Notes: a model not told the origin generated them from the letters alone. 64,000 nt of DNA from Agarophyton chilense (GCA_030374765.1 JARGXX010000115.1:558001-622000); one strand, 5' to 3'; counted from the first letter of the stretch, positions 23,617-35,619 are shown. Translations and numbers: made by a program.

Positions 23617-23997
23617 TTGCGGAAAGAATAAAAAAACGCAAGGAAGAACGATAAAGAGACACGAAGGAAAGGAGCCCAATATACCAAAGGAGAATTCCAA
23701 GCCTAGGGCAAAGCCAATCGCAGCCGTGCACCGTCACAAGAGCAAAGCGAGAGTTATTACAGACGAGCTTCGCTCCCTCACCAAGAAGGAAAAAAAGTAT
23801 CAGCCTGGGCGGGAACGGTGATTTTATCGAATTCGAAGTGAAATGTGAATGAATTTTCGGTTCATGATTCAAGCAGATACGCCCTGCCGACTGAAGATGT
23901 CAATCAATAAACACAAGGTTTATCTCTTCACTTATACTCCTTCATCTGTTCTGCCAACCTCCTAATTCATTCGTTTCCTACACATGGAAGTCCTGTC
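23617..23997. promoter_or_regulatory. Intergenic region between divergent T2 genes
   Basis: About 380 bp separate the partner gene (minus) from the start of the transposase frame (plus), so a shared bidirectional promoter is the natural inference. No clear TATA box was identified. The stretch includes a Lys-rich chance frame on the plus strand (to 23821). Confidence 0.3.
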
Positions 23998-26900
23998 ATG
24001 CCGTTCTCAGAAAAGTCTTTGTTGTTTCCCAACCCATCTTTTACCCCTGAATCCCCAGATGTTGGCTCCTTTTCGTTCGATCAGGAAGAAAGCATCTCCT
24101 TTCAGAACAGCTCTAAATCTTTAACTCCTGATTCACCAGAATTCGGGTCCTTGCTATGCGATCAGGACAATATGATCTCCTCCAAAAAGAGCTTTGTTTC
24201 TATATCTCCGTCTCCAAAAAGCGATGAACACTTCGTAGCGGTGAACGAAGGGGTTTGGAGACCCCGTAAACGACAGAAGACTTCTTTATGGTGACAACTT
24301 TGGCAGAGAAGTTTAAGAGATGCATTTGTTGAGCCTCATTTGCCTAACAATGACCATTTAAAATCAAAGAAAGTGAACGGTATGTCTTCATTACATCCAC
24401 AAAACCATTTCGGTTATGTGCCTCATCTCTTGGATTTTCCTGACCGTGGAAATGAAAGCCAAGAAGCTTCCGTACGTCTTGAGCGTGCACTGTTAATCCG
24501 GGAAACAATTTTCGGCCGCATTTCTCGACTAGAAACTGAGGCAACAGGTCTGGTGTAACTGTTAGACGTCTTGCAGCACAGTGCTTGCTCTCGTGAGGAC
24601 AGTCACAGAATCTCTCGTCTAACTTGCGGTGAATCTCATCTAACTTATGACAATATGAAGAGTTACATCATACAACGAACTGGAGTTCATGTGCAGTCAA
24701 CTAAAAACTGTCCTGATGGACACATGGCTGCAACTGGTCTGTACAAGAATCATGAGTACTGCATTGTTCAGGGTTGCAATAAATCTCTTAGTAAGGCACG
24801 GCGTTTCGCGTACTTGAAGCCAACACACCTTTTCCAGGCAATGTGTATGGAGGAGAATTCATTTCGTGAACTTTTCGAAGGCTGTCGACGAGCTCACAAC
24901 GCCATGAGAACAAAAGAGACATCTCACTTGTTTGACTACTTTCACGGTAAATCCTTTGCACGACGAAACAAGGAGACACTCCAGACTTAGAACGTAGAAA
25001 AAGAACTGATCATTTTCGTCGCGTTGAGTACGGATGGCGTCGATATAGGAAAGAATAGACTCCCTTCGATGCAATCCTGCTGTCCCATCATGCTTAATGT
25101 TCTCAATCTCGATATGTCCTACAGATTCAGAGCATGCAATGTTCCTATCCCGGCTATAGTACCAGGTACTCACGACAGCGATGTCTTCGAAACATTCTTT
25201 CAGCCTATATTTGACCACTTGGAAAAATTGCAGCGGGGTATTGAAATGAGCTGTTGGGATGGTTTTGATAGACGAGTGTCCGTTTTTGTCCTGTTTGTTA
25301 CAGCGGATTGGCCCGCCACCTCCAAGATAGGAGGGTTTGTTGGGCACAAGGGAAAACTTTCTTGTCGTTACTGCGAGAAGACAGCTGTCAGTAATGCGTT
25401 GAAGCCATCTGGAAGTGTCCAATGGCGAAACCGTGTAATCAGAGGGAGCAACTACTTCGGATGGATTCCATCAGAGTGCCACAATCCAAGGACAAACAAG
25501 AGTATTCGAAACACACGGGACAGGCTCAACAGGGCGCGCAGTGGACAGGCTCGCGGTACAATTTCTAGAATCAAGCGGAAACCGGAATTAAGCGTACGCC
25601 GTTAGTCTCAACCACTATTCCTGACTTTGCGAACTCGTTACCTTACGACACAGTGCATTTATGTTTGAGTGAGCTTGTATCGACAATGACACGTTTGACT
25701 TTAGGAATGCATGATAAGCTTTGTTCAGAGTCTTCTTTCGTCTTATCGAATGTTCATATAACACGAATCAACCGCTCTCTAGAGCGTTGTGCGTCCTGAT
25801 TCCCCACTGACTGGGGGCGATTTCCTCTCTCTTTAGAGCAGTTCTCTTCCTTCAAGGCTGAGACTTTCAAGATCTTCGCTCTTCATTATTTTGTCCCTAT
25901 TTTGTCACACACCAGATGCGATTCACATATGATCGATGTGTGGGTCACGCTGCGCAGAGTGCTTTTCATCGTTCTGGATCCCACTCCTCGGCCTGAGTCA
26001 GTTCAGACTCTCACATATCTATTTCAAAAGCTTCATGCGCTGTATGCAAAGAATTTTTTCGTTGACGAGTACCACTCTTTCGTTTTCACTCCAAGAATAC
26101 ATGCTTTTCTTCACCTTCCTGAAATGTTGGAAGAGAATGGCCCATTTCTGAATACTTCATAGTTTCTTCCGTCATTCACACTCCTCGAAACAAATCTTCT
26201 GAACGGCTATCTGTCTCGATTTGCCACTGGAATGCTGTTTGGAGGAGTTCGTCAAGGATTAAAACCTACTGATAACCACACTACTTCTTCGTAGTCTACT
26301 GAAGAGATTCGTGACGACCTTGATCCAAAGAACAGCACAGAAGAATCTGACGGAGAAGAATATGACGAGAGCGAGTCCGACAGTTTTCTGAAGGGATCGT
26401 CGAATATGTATTCGCTAAGGGCAGCTGGTTGGGGTGATGAATCAATGTGGAGTTTGGCCGGACCAAGAGGAAATTCTTTCACTGGGGAAGTTCTCAAACA
26501 GGTGGTGGACTGTGTTGAGAAAGTTCTTTCCCTTGAGAACAATCTTCTGCAGATTGTATCGGTACACTCATACCAACGCGCTATAATTAAAGATGAGCAC
26601 AATGGCTTTGCGATTGCAATTCTTTCACACTATCAGAAAAGAGATTCCAAGCAGTCAACGAAAGGATTCATGGCTCGCCAAAACCATTGGATAGCTGCTA
26701 ACTATGCCTCTGAACTTGAGAGTGAGGTCATCGAAACATACAATGGAAGCGTTCTGGATATCTATGAGGTTGAAATCTACGTTGAACACGCTACCACCAG
26801 AGCCAAAAAGAATGCTTGCTTCAAGTTAGTTCGTATCCAATGGCAGAATGGACTTCGCGTAAACCGAAAGCACGAGACAGTCTCCACAAAACGTGGCTCA

Positions 26901-27068
26901 AATGTACGAAAGGGAACAATCTTGGACATTTACAAAACATTTGAGCAGATATCGTCTGTTGATCGAAATATTGGATACTTTGGTCATGGTGGGCGGCGGT
27001 ATTTTCTACATGAACTGCAGAGAAGTGTATTTGAAGATAGTACTGTACGTATTCAAGGAAGTTGTTGA
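23998..27068 (+). pseudogene. Tnp2-like (CMC/Plavaka-type) transposase of transposon T2, broken
   Basis: Frame one runs 23998-25605 with stops at 24294 (TGA), 24558 (TAA) and 24990 (TAG). It then shifts to the frame carrying 25620-27068 with further stops at about 25799 and 26162. Blocks in order are: a 27-aa repeat N-terminus; a zinc-type CPDGH then CIVQGC near 24712-24780; STDGVDIG near 25027 (first Asp); VLNLDMSYRF and IPAIVPG; TADWPATSKIGGFVGHKG then CRYC near 25300-25375 (second Asp and cysteine pair); YDTVHLCLSELVSTMTRL near 25645 (the family's D..H block); FKIFALHYFVPIL and HALYAKNF near 25880-26060; and a C-terminal region to 27068 with SVLDIYEVEIYVEHA. Motif order matches Tnp2/Plavaka transposases, more clearly than in T1. 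It cannot be active as read. Confidence 0.75.
24043..24228 (+). repeat. 81-bp coding repeat (27 aa) in the T2 transposase N-terminus
   Basis: Units start at 24043 and 24124, with a partial third at 24205, exactly 81 bp apart. They encode TPESPDVGSFSFDQEESIS, TPDSPEFGSLLCDQDNMIS and a shortened SPSPKSDEH. The repeated SP-x-x-GS-x-x-x-DQ pattern looks like a disordered, phosphorylatable tail. Confidence 0.7.
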
Positions 27069-27916
27069 GATTTAAATCGTTTGGGACGTTATTGTGGAGC
27101 ATACCATCTTCATTTGCACAGGCTGGTTCAACCGCGACTACTAGGCTACTTAGAATGTGGGCATCAGCAAATTGCAAGTCAAAACTAAGGTGAGCGAAGA
27201 GAAGCAAGGTTGATTGGGAACATGCGTTTGGAAAACAATCTCCCTTTCAGTGTTGTGTGTGTGTTGGCGTTCCACATGACACAATGGTTGTTAGAGATGA
27301 AGAGAAAAGAGCGGAGCCCTTCGTATTACATTGATGCTCGTTATCCATTCCAAGATATCGGCAAAGGAATGAAAACGACTTGGTCGCAGAAACTGCCGGA
27401 GGTCAAACAGCTCCGCAACACGTGTTGGGCTGTTTGGATAGGAACAATTTTCCAGAGCTTTTCTCAATGTGAGCCTGGAGTTGTCCTTTTGGAGCAAAGT
27501 AAACAGTGCGCAATACCACTTTTAACGAGTAGGTTCTCTCGGCACACATTGTACACGTATGCAAGCATTTGATGAACTCGCTTGAAAGAAATGGCGCCGC
27601 TTGCTCCCGACATCTTGAAAGGAAAGGGGTTTCGAAATCGCTCAGACTCCAAAAGAGCCATCCCTGTCGGGTGCCCCTGTCGTCCGACCCACCATCCGCA
27701 TCTTTGCTTGTCTGGCTTCGAAATTTCCGAGCGACGTCGCTTGCCTTCGTTCCTGCTACCTCTCTCTCAATCAAACCTCTCTACTTCTTCCAGCGGCCCT
27801 CTCCTCGTTCAACCGGCTGCGATATTTTCACAGGACAACACTCGTCGGTTTCTCCATCTGACAACTTGGCACATGGCTTCCCTCGTTTGCGCTAAACTTC
27901 GTATTGCAAATGTATG
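27069..27916. other. Unassigned flank of transposon T2
   Basis: No named gene. Opposed frames at 27210-27572 (+) and 27774-27403 (-) overlap each other and have no motif. This may include the 3' end of T2, but no inverted repeat end could be matched by eye. Confidence 0.3.
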
Positions 27917-28026
27917 GCACCGTCTCTCGAATAAATCTGCTTTGTCTTGCTAATGCACGGGCTTCCTCTGCTGAACGCACCTATTCGTTTCTTGAGTACA
28001 TGTATCTTGTACGCCGCAGTCTATGG
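27917..28026 (+). pseudogene. Possible hAT transposase dimerisation remnant
   Basis: The plus frame reads LLCLANARASSAERTYSFLE and then RRSL. hAT transposases end in a dimerisation block of the form LA-x-x-P-x-SSA-x-x-ER-x-FS-x-x-x-x-x-x-x-x-R-x-x-L, which fits well over about 25 residues. No upstream hAT catalytic block is recognisable, so this is at best a short relic. Confidence 0.35.
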
Positions 28027-29766
28027 ATCTGTTTCACGTGATAGACGCACTGTTTCACCATGATGCATCCTCCCCTCCGTGCAATACTTCACTTTGCGCT
28101 GGTAGAGTTCTATTTCATCTGACATTGGGTGCACCGTATGATGGGGTGGTTTGCAGCGACGGAGGGGCCTTGAGCTCGGGCATTTTGGCCATTTTGGCCG
28201 GTGGCAGCGTTCTCTAAAGAGTGGGCATGATGACCAAGAACGACGTACGACTGCCCCAAAGGCCATGGACTAGGCAGAGCCGAGGGCAGGGAAGGAAGCG
28301 GTGGAGGATGTACGCACGTAGGTACAAGACGTACTTGGGACTGGTGGTGTGAAGGCATGACGGAATAGCTCATGGTCGAGATAGCAGCTTTCAAGGGAGA
28401 CTCTGCGCGTTTCAATGCGCCCAGCACAAAGGACCTCACCATCCCCAAATTCGGTTATAATAACAGGAACGCCGCCCGGCTGTCGGGGCCAAGCGTCAGC
28501 ATCCGCTGTATCGCTCCCCAACCCCACCCGTTCGCTGTGGCACGCCGCTGTCCCATACACACTTGCTCTCGAGCTGCCCTCCTTAAACTTTGACATTCTT
28601 CCCCGTCCGAACCCCAACCGCAACCAGCTCGCCACCCACCCGTTATTCTTGCTGTGCTCGTCCAACTGAAGCTACGAGTGCGTTCCATCTAGGGCGTCTC
28701 CGACTACCAGGTCGACCCAGCCCACATTTTCGGATCGCCAAAAGTTCAATTACGTGCGACATCGAGTACGTTCTCCCTCTCCCACCATCCCAATATGCAT
28801 GCTTCTGACCTTTTCAACTGTGCTCTTCTATGCACCGACATTCTCCGTTACTCTTACAGTACGCAGTGGCTTCCCGCCAAAACCCCTTACCGACGATGAG
28901 GAATCGCCCGTATCATATGTGTTATCCCCATGTTTATGTGCTCATCCTCCAGTTGATGACGTCCTCGGTCCCAATTGCACCGTCGGCTACAGCACAACGC
29001 GCTTCCAAGCTTCATCCAATCCATCGTCGTCCATTCTCTCAAATGGCAAGCTTTTCATCGGTGATATTCCAGACGACAACTCGCGTGTCTTAGGCTCTGT
29101 AAGTACCTTTCTCAGACGCACAGCGCAAAACCGGTTTCACTGCGAAATTGTGAGGGAAGCCGTGGGTGCTCAAGAGCTTTAGATCATTAATCTCATGGAG
29201 CGGAGCCATTGAACTTTCCATTATCTCCAACTATTTCGAGAGAGAGCTCGCCGCATTTGACGTCCAGACGATGCGCTGGGACCGTTATGCTGAATGAAAT
29301 GGATTCCATACTGTTGGATTCCTGATCTCTGACGGTATCCACTGTATAAAACTAGGTAGGGCTGGCGTTCGGTGGCGCGTCCTCGTTCCTGGGGTTCGAC
29401 GTGCCGCAGTTTAAAGTGCACAATACTATGGTTCTTGAAAATTTGAGGAAGGTGGTCTAAGCGCGGCACGATGCAAGAAAGTACAGTACGGGCGATGGAA
29501 ACTTCATGTGCGGTCAGTGAATAAGTGCGGCGCCTTGTTGTTGAAGGGTGAGCATCAAGTCGTCGCCGATGCGAAGCAAAGTGGTGTGGTGGAAAAGTAG
29601 GAATAATCAGATGCACCCATTAGGTGCTACAGGTTTTTCGTCATCATACCCTGCTATTATTTTGGACTAGGTCCCGATAATGCAGGCCTGCCCTGCTTAT
29701 AAATAAAATTACCGCCCTATCCAAAGATGTTTCATAGCTCATCATAACCGCATCAATGTTGCCCTT
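28027..29766. other. No recognisable gene
   Basis: Several overlapping frames of 70-142 codons exist on both strands (for example 28754-29182 plus, 28665-28270 minus), none with a recognised motif. A GTAAGT at 29100-29105 could be a splice donor at the end of the plus frame, but nothing else supports a gene. Confidence 0.3.
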
Positions 29767-30036
29767 TTGTATCCACGGAGAAATGTCGATGCGATTACTG
29801 GCCTCTATCTCTGTAATAATAGAACGACATCTGGCCTTTCTCTTAATAATATCCTAAGGGTATCCGAAATTTATCAAACAAACATTAAAAACATATCTGT
29901 CAAGGAACTTAAACATATCAAATCTATGTATACCCTTTATCTGAAACACGTCGGTGAAATATATCCAAATTATATCTCTGAGTTTATATCAAACTTATAT
30001 CAAACCTCTATCTCAGATTTCCACTGGGGAAAGTGA

Positions 30037-31370
30037 GGATGATTTCACAGATATATTGAGTAAAGATTGCTCGACCTGCCCCTCTATAAGGCTGAGGATA
30101 TTAGAAAGCACCGTGTTACTGCACGGATGGACACTGCACATATCATACATCACTGCAGCATTCCTGCAAACAAGACATGCCCAGAGCAACGTATATTTGC
30201 GCCCTCATAACGAAAGTGGAATGAAAGCTACCCATGCGGGACTAGTTCTGGCGGCATCCAAGGGGCTCGTGAACGCAAATCCCAAATGGAAAAACCTATC
30301 AGACGAAATGATGAGATAGATCGGTTTAATTCAGTCTGCATATGTGCCGTAGTTATTCTACAAAAAGCAGAATGGAAAATTGGTGCTTATAGTGGCCAAG
30401 ATCGATCATGATCTGATAGTGAAAAGCGAAGGCAACAGAGCAGAACGCTTCATCGCAAAGTTTAAGGAAAAACTTAAGCTCGGAGTTATTAACAAAGGTC
30501 CAGGAAAACTCAGGTTTTTCGATATCAACTCGTTACGGAACGCTGACTTCATTGTGAAGACCAACGCTAACGACATTATAGAAGGCGTATCAGAGTATCC
30601 CATAAACGTCCGAGCAGGAAGGAGTATGATAAAGCGCACAATAAGATCGAGAAAAGTGCACATGTCTCTGTGAACAGCTCCGTTAACTGGATAAGGATTG
30701 CAGCTTCCCCGATTAGGGCTTTCTACTGTAGCTACGTAGAGCAGAAACCGCCAGACCTATGCTAATTGCATCTGATCTAACAGACCAATACTCTTCGTAA
30801 GCTGAAAACGCTAAGCACCACGATTGCATACCCAAGGCTTACTGATCGTCAAAACTATTATTTAACATTCTATTATTTTCTGATGCATCAAGGATTGATG
30901 ACTTGCGCCAACTCGGTGTAGTGACAGAACTGCTCATTGGACCGATGGTGAAAGATGTCATCTATCATGTGGTTTCGTGGATTTCACACCAATCTAAACG
31001 TTTTATTAAAATCTTACATGCAGCAGAGTTTTTTGGTGCTGGTGAAGGGATATTAGAAGGAAAGACCGTAAGAAACGCATGTCAATAATTATTGGACGTT
31101 GATATCCGCTTAAGGATATTAGTCGATTCTAAAGACTTGATTACATCGACGGCCATGCAAAAAATCTCAATAGACAAATCCATTATAGGAGATGCCAGCA
31201 GTATACGATTCGAGTTCGAAACTGGATGCGTAGAATCGATTTCATGGATACCAGGATCTATCAACTTAGCAGATCTCCTTACAAAGAAAGATAGTTGTTT
31301 AACTGATTCTCTACAGTTGACGCTATACACCGGTCGACTAAACATTGACTTTAAAGAAGCATCGTGTTAG
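30037..31370 (+). pseudogene. Ty1/copia C3: reverse transcriptase and RNase H remnant
   Basis: YITAAFLQTRHAQSNVYLRP near 30140-30200 matches the copia RT box with its first Asp region lost. LVLAASKGLVNANPKWKNLS and a frame change lead to KLVLIVAKIDHDLIVKSEGN near 30378-30430, the position of the YVDD catalytic box, here IDHD and so damaged. RNase H follows: HVVSWISHQSKRFIKILHAA near 30968-31025 and, in another frame, ILVDSKDLITSTAM near 31118, then SISWIPGSINLADLLTKKDS near 31230-31290, the copia C-terminal signature. Stops occur at several points. No LTR could be paired. The AT-rich sequence 29767-30030 upstream may be another part of the same element. Confidence 0.75.
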
Positions 31371-31454
31371 GAATTCAGATGATTTTTAATCAATTATGTT
31401 ATGCATTTATGTTATGATTTAGTTATACTATGCTTTAAGTATGTTATTTGAGTT

Positions 31455-32062
31455 TCAGTGCTTTGGCGGTCCAGTCCCATAATCCATTTTGACCCTAATC
31501 GTCATTTCAAGGACCATTGTCATCTCACACGTCACAATGACTTTATAGATGACATTCTTGTCACAATCAACAAAGCTGTCAACTTCAGCATCATCGAGCA
31601 AGTGACAACGAGGCATTGGACACGCATGCACGATTGAACCTCGTGGAAGCAACCATGTTTCACACGGCACCCAATTAGAATGGTACATTAGAAAACACTC
31701 TTTATGACCTCTTCTTCGAAGGTTCAGTAGTCTATATAAACCCTGGTCGACCGGCCGACTCTCACCTCGGCCGTCACGATCATTCACATTTTCAACCACT
31801 GACCAGTGGTCTAACACATCGGGAATCAAAACCTCTCAGAAGAATTTTGGTCGACAAGGAAGAGATATGGGTATGAATGTCTTGATGTCGTGGCAGACAT
31901 GTAACTGAAACGAGGGAATTCGATGGGGAAGACTGCTGCTGCAAATTGCAGCCATCGTTGAAATGACACATCTCTGAATCGAAAAAAATCATATACAGAA
32001 TGCTTTTGGTACCACCTGTAATGTACTGCTATGTTAAAGATATCAGAGCGCCGTAAAACCAA
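31455..32062 (-). pseudogene. Possible chromodomain-bearing integrase tail
   Basis: The 124-codon frame 31829-31455 contains LLNLRRRGHKECFLMYHSNW followed by VPCETW. This resembles a chromodomain (IL-x-x-R-x-x-x-G-x-x-x-Y-L-V-x-W, then x-x-TW-x-P), with Met-Tyr where Val-Lys is usual. Chromodomains end the integrases of chromoviruses, and two other lineages in this window have one. The overlapping upstream frames to 32062 have no integrase motif. Weak support. Confidence 0.3.
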
Positions 32063-32763
32063 TCACTTTTGTCAAGAATTCTAATTTTGGCCTTGAAGAA
32101 GCCACCCATAGTTTGGGTTAAGTTTTAAATCAGGGTTAACGGATGGAAATCTAAGTAACAACGTTGAAACCGCCTCTTACGGCAACTGGGGTAGAATAAA
32201 CATAGACTAGAAGTATAGATCCAAACTCGTTCCATCCACCTTATCGAACGGCAAGCGCGACCAGGACGATCTGGAACACAAAAAGCGTCTTTCATCGAGA
32301 ATCAGTACTTTTGCCAGCGTTTTCATTACGTCTTTCACGTATTATTATATCAAAAGTACTAAATCTTAGATGCTCGTGACCGAAAAAAGGCGTGTGCGTT
32401 CACGTGTAACACTAAATACTTGCGAGCACTAGATACAAACGTTCAATAATTTACGTAGTCGTTAGGTAATCTAAGGTATACTTCGGTTACTCGAAACTGC
32501 ACACCAGATGTTCGCTATCAGAAGTAATACGCCAATTCTCTACTACGGTTCGTATGGTTCTAACAATATCACAAACTGCATAACGAACATAACTACATAC
32601 GACTCAATGGCCCATACATCAATCACCTGCCTTCAACTTCTTCGCAGATATTTGCGGAGAAGGGAAATCTAAGGATAGTACTGACTTTCACTCATTTATT
32701 ATTATCTATATAAGGGCACTTCCACGCATGCTAAAAATTAGTAGAATCGCTTTAAGTTCTTTG
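32063..32763. other. Unassigned flank of element A
   Basis: No gene seen. It holds copy 2 of a dispersed repeat (about 32215-32365), then AT-rich sequence with TATATAAG at 32706-32713 before the target-site duplication of element A. Confidence 0.4.
32215..32365 (+). repeat. Dispersed repeat, copy 2 (pairs with about 8095-8250)
   Basis: This is the diverged partner of the repeat at 8095-8250, in the same orientation, sharing AACGGCAAGC, GACC, GGACGA and the following CAGTACTTTTGCC/TTTTCATTACG wording. Confidence 0.5.
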
Positions 32764-32768
32764 ATACT
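32764..32768. repeat. Target-site duplication of element A (left)
   Basis: ATACT directly flanks the LTR at 32769 and is repeated at 43269-43273 outside the other LTR. A 5-bp duplication is the normal mark of Ty3/gypsy integration. Confidence 0.85.
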
Positions 32769-33416
32769 TGTAGTATCCGCTCTAACAGAGAGAGCAGACA
32801 CCTGCGACAGTGTTAGAGACTGCCAAATAGGTGCTTGCAGCCAAGGGGAAGATGTGGTAGAGCACAACACTATCGAGCTAGAATGGGGCTTGTAAGCCAC
32901 TCGCCTATGAGGGTGGTTGGTACTATGAAACAGACAAGTACTTGTTGTAGCTCGTCCGGATCTCCGGTTAAGGAATCCTGAACGAGGAAAAAGACAGTTC
33001 GTAACCCTTTGTTGTCTCCTTTACTTTGGATTCGGCGCTCCACTCTTTGCCTTATGTACTGGGCCCAGAGGTGAGCGCCGCACACAATAATATCTAGTTA
33101 TAAACTTGGTTAGCTAGAAGAAACCTCTTCACTACGGGATAAATAGCTCTAAATGGGCTTCCACCTACGAAGGGTAGGCTTAGTTGCCACATGGCTCCCC
33201 ACTATATGCGCCGTTGCCAATCCTGTATTTCCCTACAAAGGGTCGATTCGAATGCGCCGTTGCAGTCCAAGATCCCAAGAGTAACATACCCCCTCGCTGG
33301 CTATCTACGGGATGCCGCTTCATGACTTCATCATAACTGTTGCATTCACCTATGAGTATTATCGTACTTAAACGAAAAATATTTCATCGGCATTCCGAAA
33401 GTAGTATAATAGTACA
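32769..33416 (-). repeat. 3' LTR of element A
   Basis: Read on the minus strand it starts TGTACTATTATAC and ends GGATACTACA. It pairs over its whole length with 42615-43268. It sits directly after the polypurine tract, which identifies it as the 3' LTR. Confidence 0.9.
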
Positions 33417-33427
33417 AATCCCCCTTG
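33417..33427 (-). promoter_or_regulatory. Polypurine tract of element A
   Basis: On the minus strand AAGGGGGATT immediately precedes the TGTAC start of the 3' LTR. It would be the primer site for plus-strand DNA synthesis in reverse transcription. Confidence 0.8.
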
Positions 33428-33474
33428 TTAAGCGCGGAACACGAGCAAGTCAAGACCTCTTTATATGACCGAAC

Positions 33475-35256
33475 ATGCATCGGCCTTCCGAAATCTCCTT
33501 GTCTCCACGGAATTACACCAACTTCTGCTTCACTTCAGACGATTCACATTATTCTGCTTGCACTCGTTCAGCGATGAATCCTTCTACGCCGCACAACTCC
33601 AACAACGGAGAGGTACCCTTAGAGGGCCCTTACGCCAGCAGTGGCTTCAACTCGCCAGCTGCGGCGCCTTCGGCCTTCCGATCAGTGCGGTCTCCTCGCG
33701 TGGGTTTCTACTGCTTGCCATTGCAGCCTTCGACTTCAAGTGTGATACCGAATGCGGCGTATGTATACTCCACTGGGATCACTCGAGCGCCGTCCATTCT
33801 GGCTCATTGCAGCTATCTAAATCCCGCGGACTTTTTGGGACGAGACTCTCTCGACGATGCTGACCTCCTCGCGCAGGCTTCTTGGTTTGACACAGTCGCT
33901 CTTCGCGATGACGTGTTGATGAGCCGGTACGTCTTCAGCGGGGACCGTCCAGGTGAAATTCATTATACGCTTATCCGCAGCCACGATTGGCTTACTCACT
34001 TTGCTTTGCCAGATAACGCGATTGCCTAGTATACCAATGAGAGTATGGACGAAGCCCGTACTCGGTTCACGAAGCTGATATTCCAGCGTCAGCACAGTAT
34101 CATTAGCACGGTCGTTCTCAGAGGAGATTGGAATATGGATCCCCGGATGGCTCGCACGAATGGAGAAGGATACTCTTACATCGAGCCCTTATAAGAAGTC
34201 GACGTCGACGAATGGCGTGGCTTACGCAATGTACGACATGCGGCACTTTGCCTTCGCCGGCCCTTTCTCCGAGCGGACTTCTGCTTCCTCCACAAGAGAG
34301 ACATTCCTTACTGGGATCATCCTCGTTGGGAAGGACATACGAGATGCCGCTTGGGGTACCTGGTTCCATACCATATGATCGAGATTGATCGAATTAGGCG
34401 GAATGCTCTCGGCGGACGCTATGTCACGCTGCCTGAACACTGGGAGGAGATCGAGAGCCCTCGTGAATGTCCAGTGGAGCTTCCTCCTGCCATAACCTAT
34501 ATCGGTTCGGCGTTGAGTAACAACCCGTTCTCGGGATACTGGACGGTCGTGTTCTCCGAGTTCATTGGCAAGATGGCGGCGTATATCTTCTGGGAAACCT
34601 ACGATACCTATCAAGTTTGGTACATGTCGCTAACAGCGCGGAAACATGCGAGAAAACTCGATCTTTCCCGTCTGTTGGGGTCACGTGCCAATTATGACGA
34701 TTTCCTACTCTTGGTAGACTTGATCGACAGTATCGAATGGTATGGGGTTCCATTGGAGCAATCAGCTAGAGACACATGGGTGCGTCATTGAGATAACTCG
34801 TCGGGACGCACAGCTAATGCTGAAGATTTTGTCTGGTACAATCCCTGGATCAGCCAGATAATCACGTCTGATCAGGCTCGTGACCTTCGAGCAAATCCTA
34901 GAGAGTTCCCTTCAAATCAGCATACTGGATATTTGTACGAATCCACACCTTCCGAGTCTTCAGATCAGGAGTGTGAAGAAGCTCCAGGTGCTGATGCAGA
35001 ACTCGATTTCGAGGATGAACCTAAACTATCCGGTACTGCGCTTGTGTCGGATTCATTGCCACCAACGGCTGCGACATCGGGTGTCAACCGGTCGATGGGA
35101 GACTATCATAGGTTCGCCCAACAACCTAGCGATGCAGAGGATCCCTTTTTGGCACTGTCGAGACAATTCATCTTAGACGCGAGTTTCCCCAAAGCACAGC
35201 TGCAAGGCGATCGTGCTGCGCTTACCACCATGCTGAATCATTGTAACAGAGGGTAA
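33475..35256 (+). pseudogene. Antisense accessory ORF of element A (aORF-A), SGNH-like candidate
   Basis: It runs on the strand opposite to gag-pol, between the chromodomain end and the 3' LTR. One single frame spans ATG 33475 (or ATG 33571) to 35256, about 594 codons, with only three internal stops (34029, about 34195, 34791) and no indel. That is far longer than chance would leave open in a decayed element. The N-terminus is Ser/Pro/Asn-rich. The middle has LPPAITYIGSALSNNPFSGY (GS at 34504-34509), then SLTARKHARKLDLSRLL and DDFLLLVDLIDSIEWYG (Asp at 34726). The same blocks recur in the antisense ORF of B2. Block I (Y-x-GS) and a hydrophobic strand ending in Asp/Asn resemble an SGNH/GDSL hydrolase, though the usual GDS is absent. 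The C-terminus is acidic. GTAAGT at 35253 and a pyrimidine tract ending CTGAAG at 35404 could splice on a few more codons. Function is inferred only. Confidence 0.6.
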
Positions 35257-35439
35257 GTTCTTTGACCGACTTTAGATGTCTTCAACACCCTTGAGGCGAT
35301 AACATAAACCAAGTTCTTCTGTTTCTGTGACTTCACGTGTTCCTAAGTAATTCTTCTTCTTCTCGAGTCTTCTCGTCTTCTTCTCTCACATCCTTCTTCT
35401 GAAGGGAAAGAGGATTAGCAGTCGCTCCGCGAAATGGCG

Positions 35440-35610
35440 CCTAGAAAGCGCCATGATAAAGCACAACCTGCGAGCGCTAGATATGAGTTATAGGCTCCCA
35501 AGTATCTCTTCCTGAGGATAACCGTATCAACGGATACAATACAGTAGTCTGTGGGTGTTTTCGTCTTTGCCGTGATCGATGATGCGATCAATGGCGTATT
35601 CCTGGGCATT
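35440..35610 (-). pseudogene. Chromodomain at the end of element A pol
   Basis: On the minus strand EYAIDRIIDHGKDENTHRLL is followed by YCIR, a TGA where chromodomains have Trp (35529-35527), YGYPQEE and, after a one-base frame change, TWEPITHI. The order is that of a chromodomain, which reads methylated histones and targets integration in chromoviruses. The stop is a TGG to TGA type change. This places family A among chromoviruses. Confidence 0.75.
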
Positions 35611-35619
35611 TCCCGGCGT

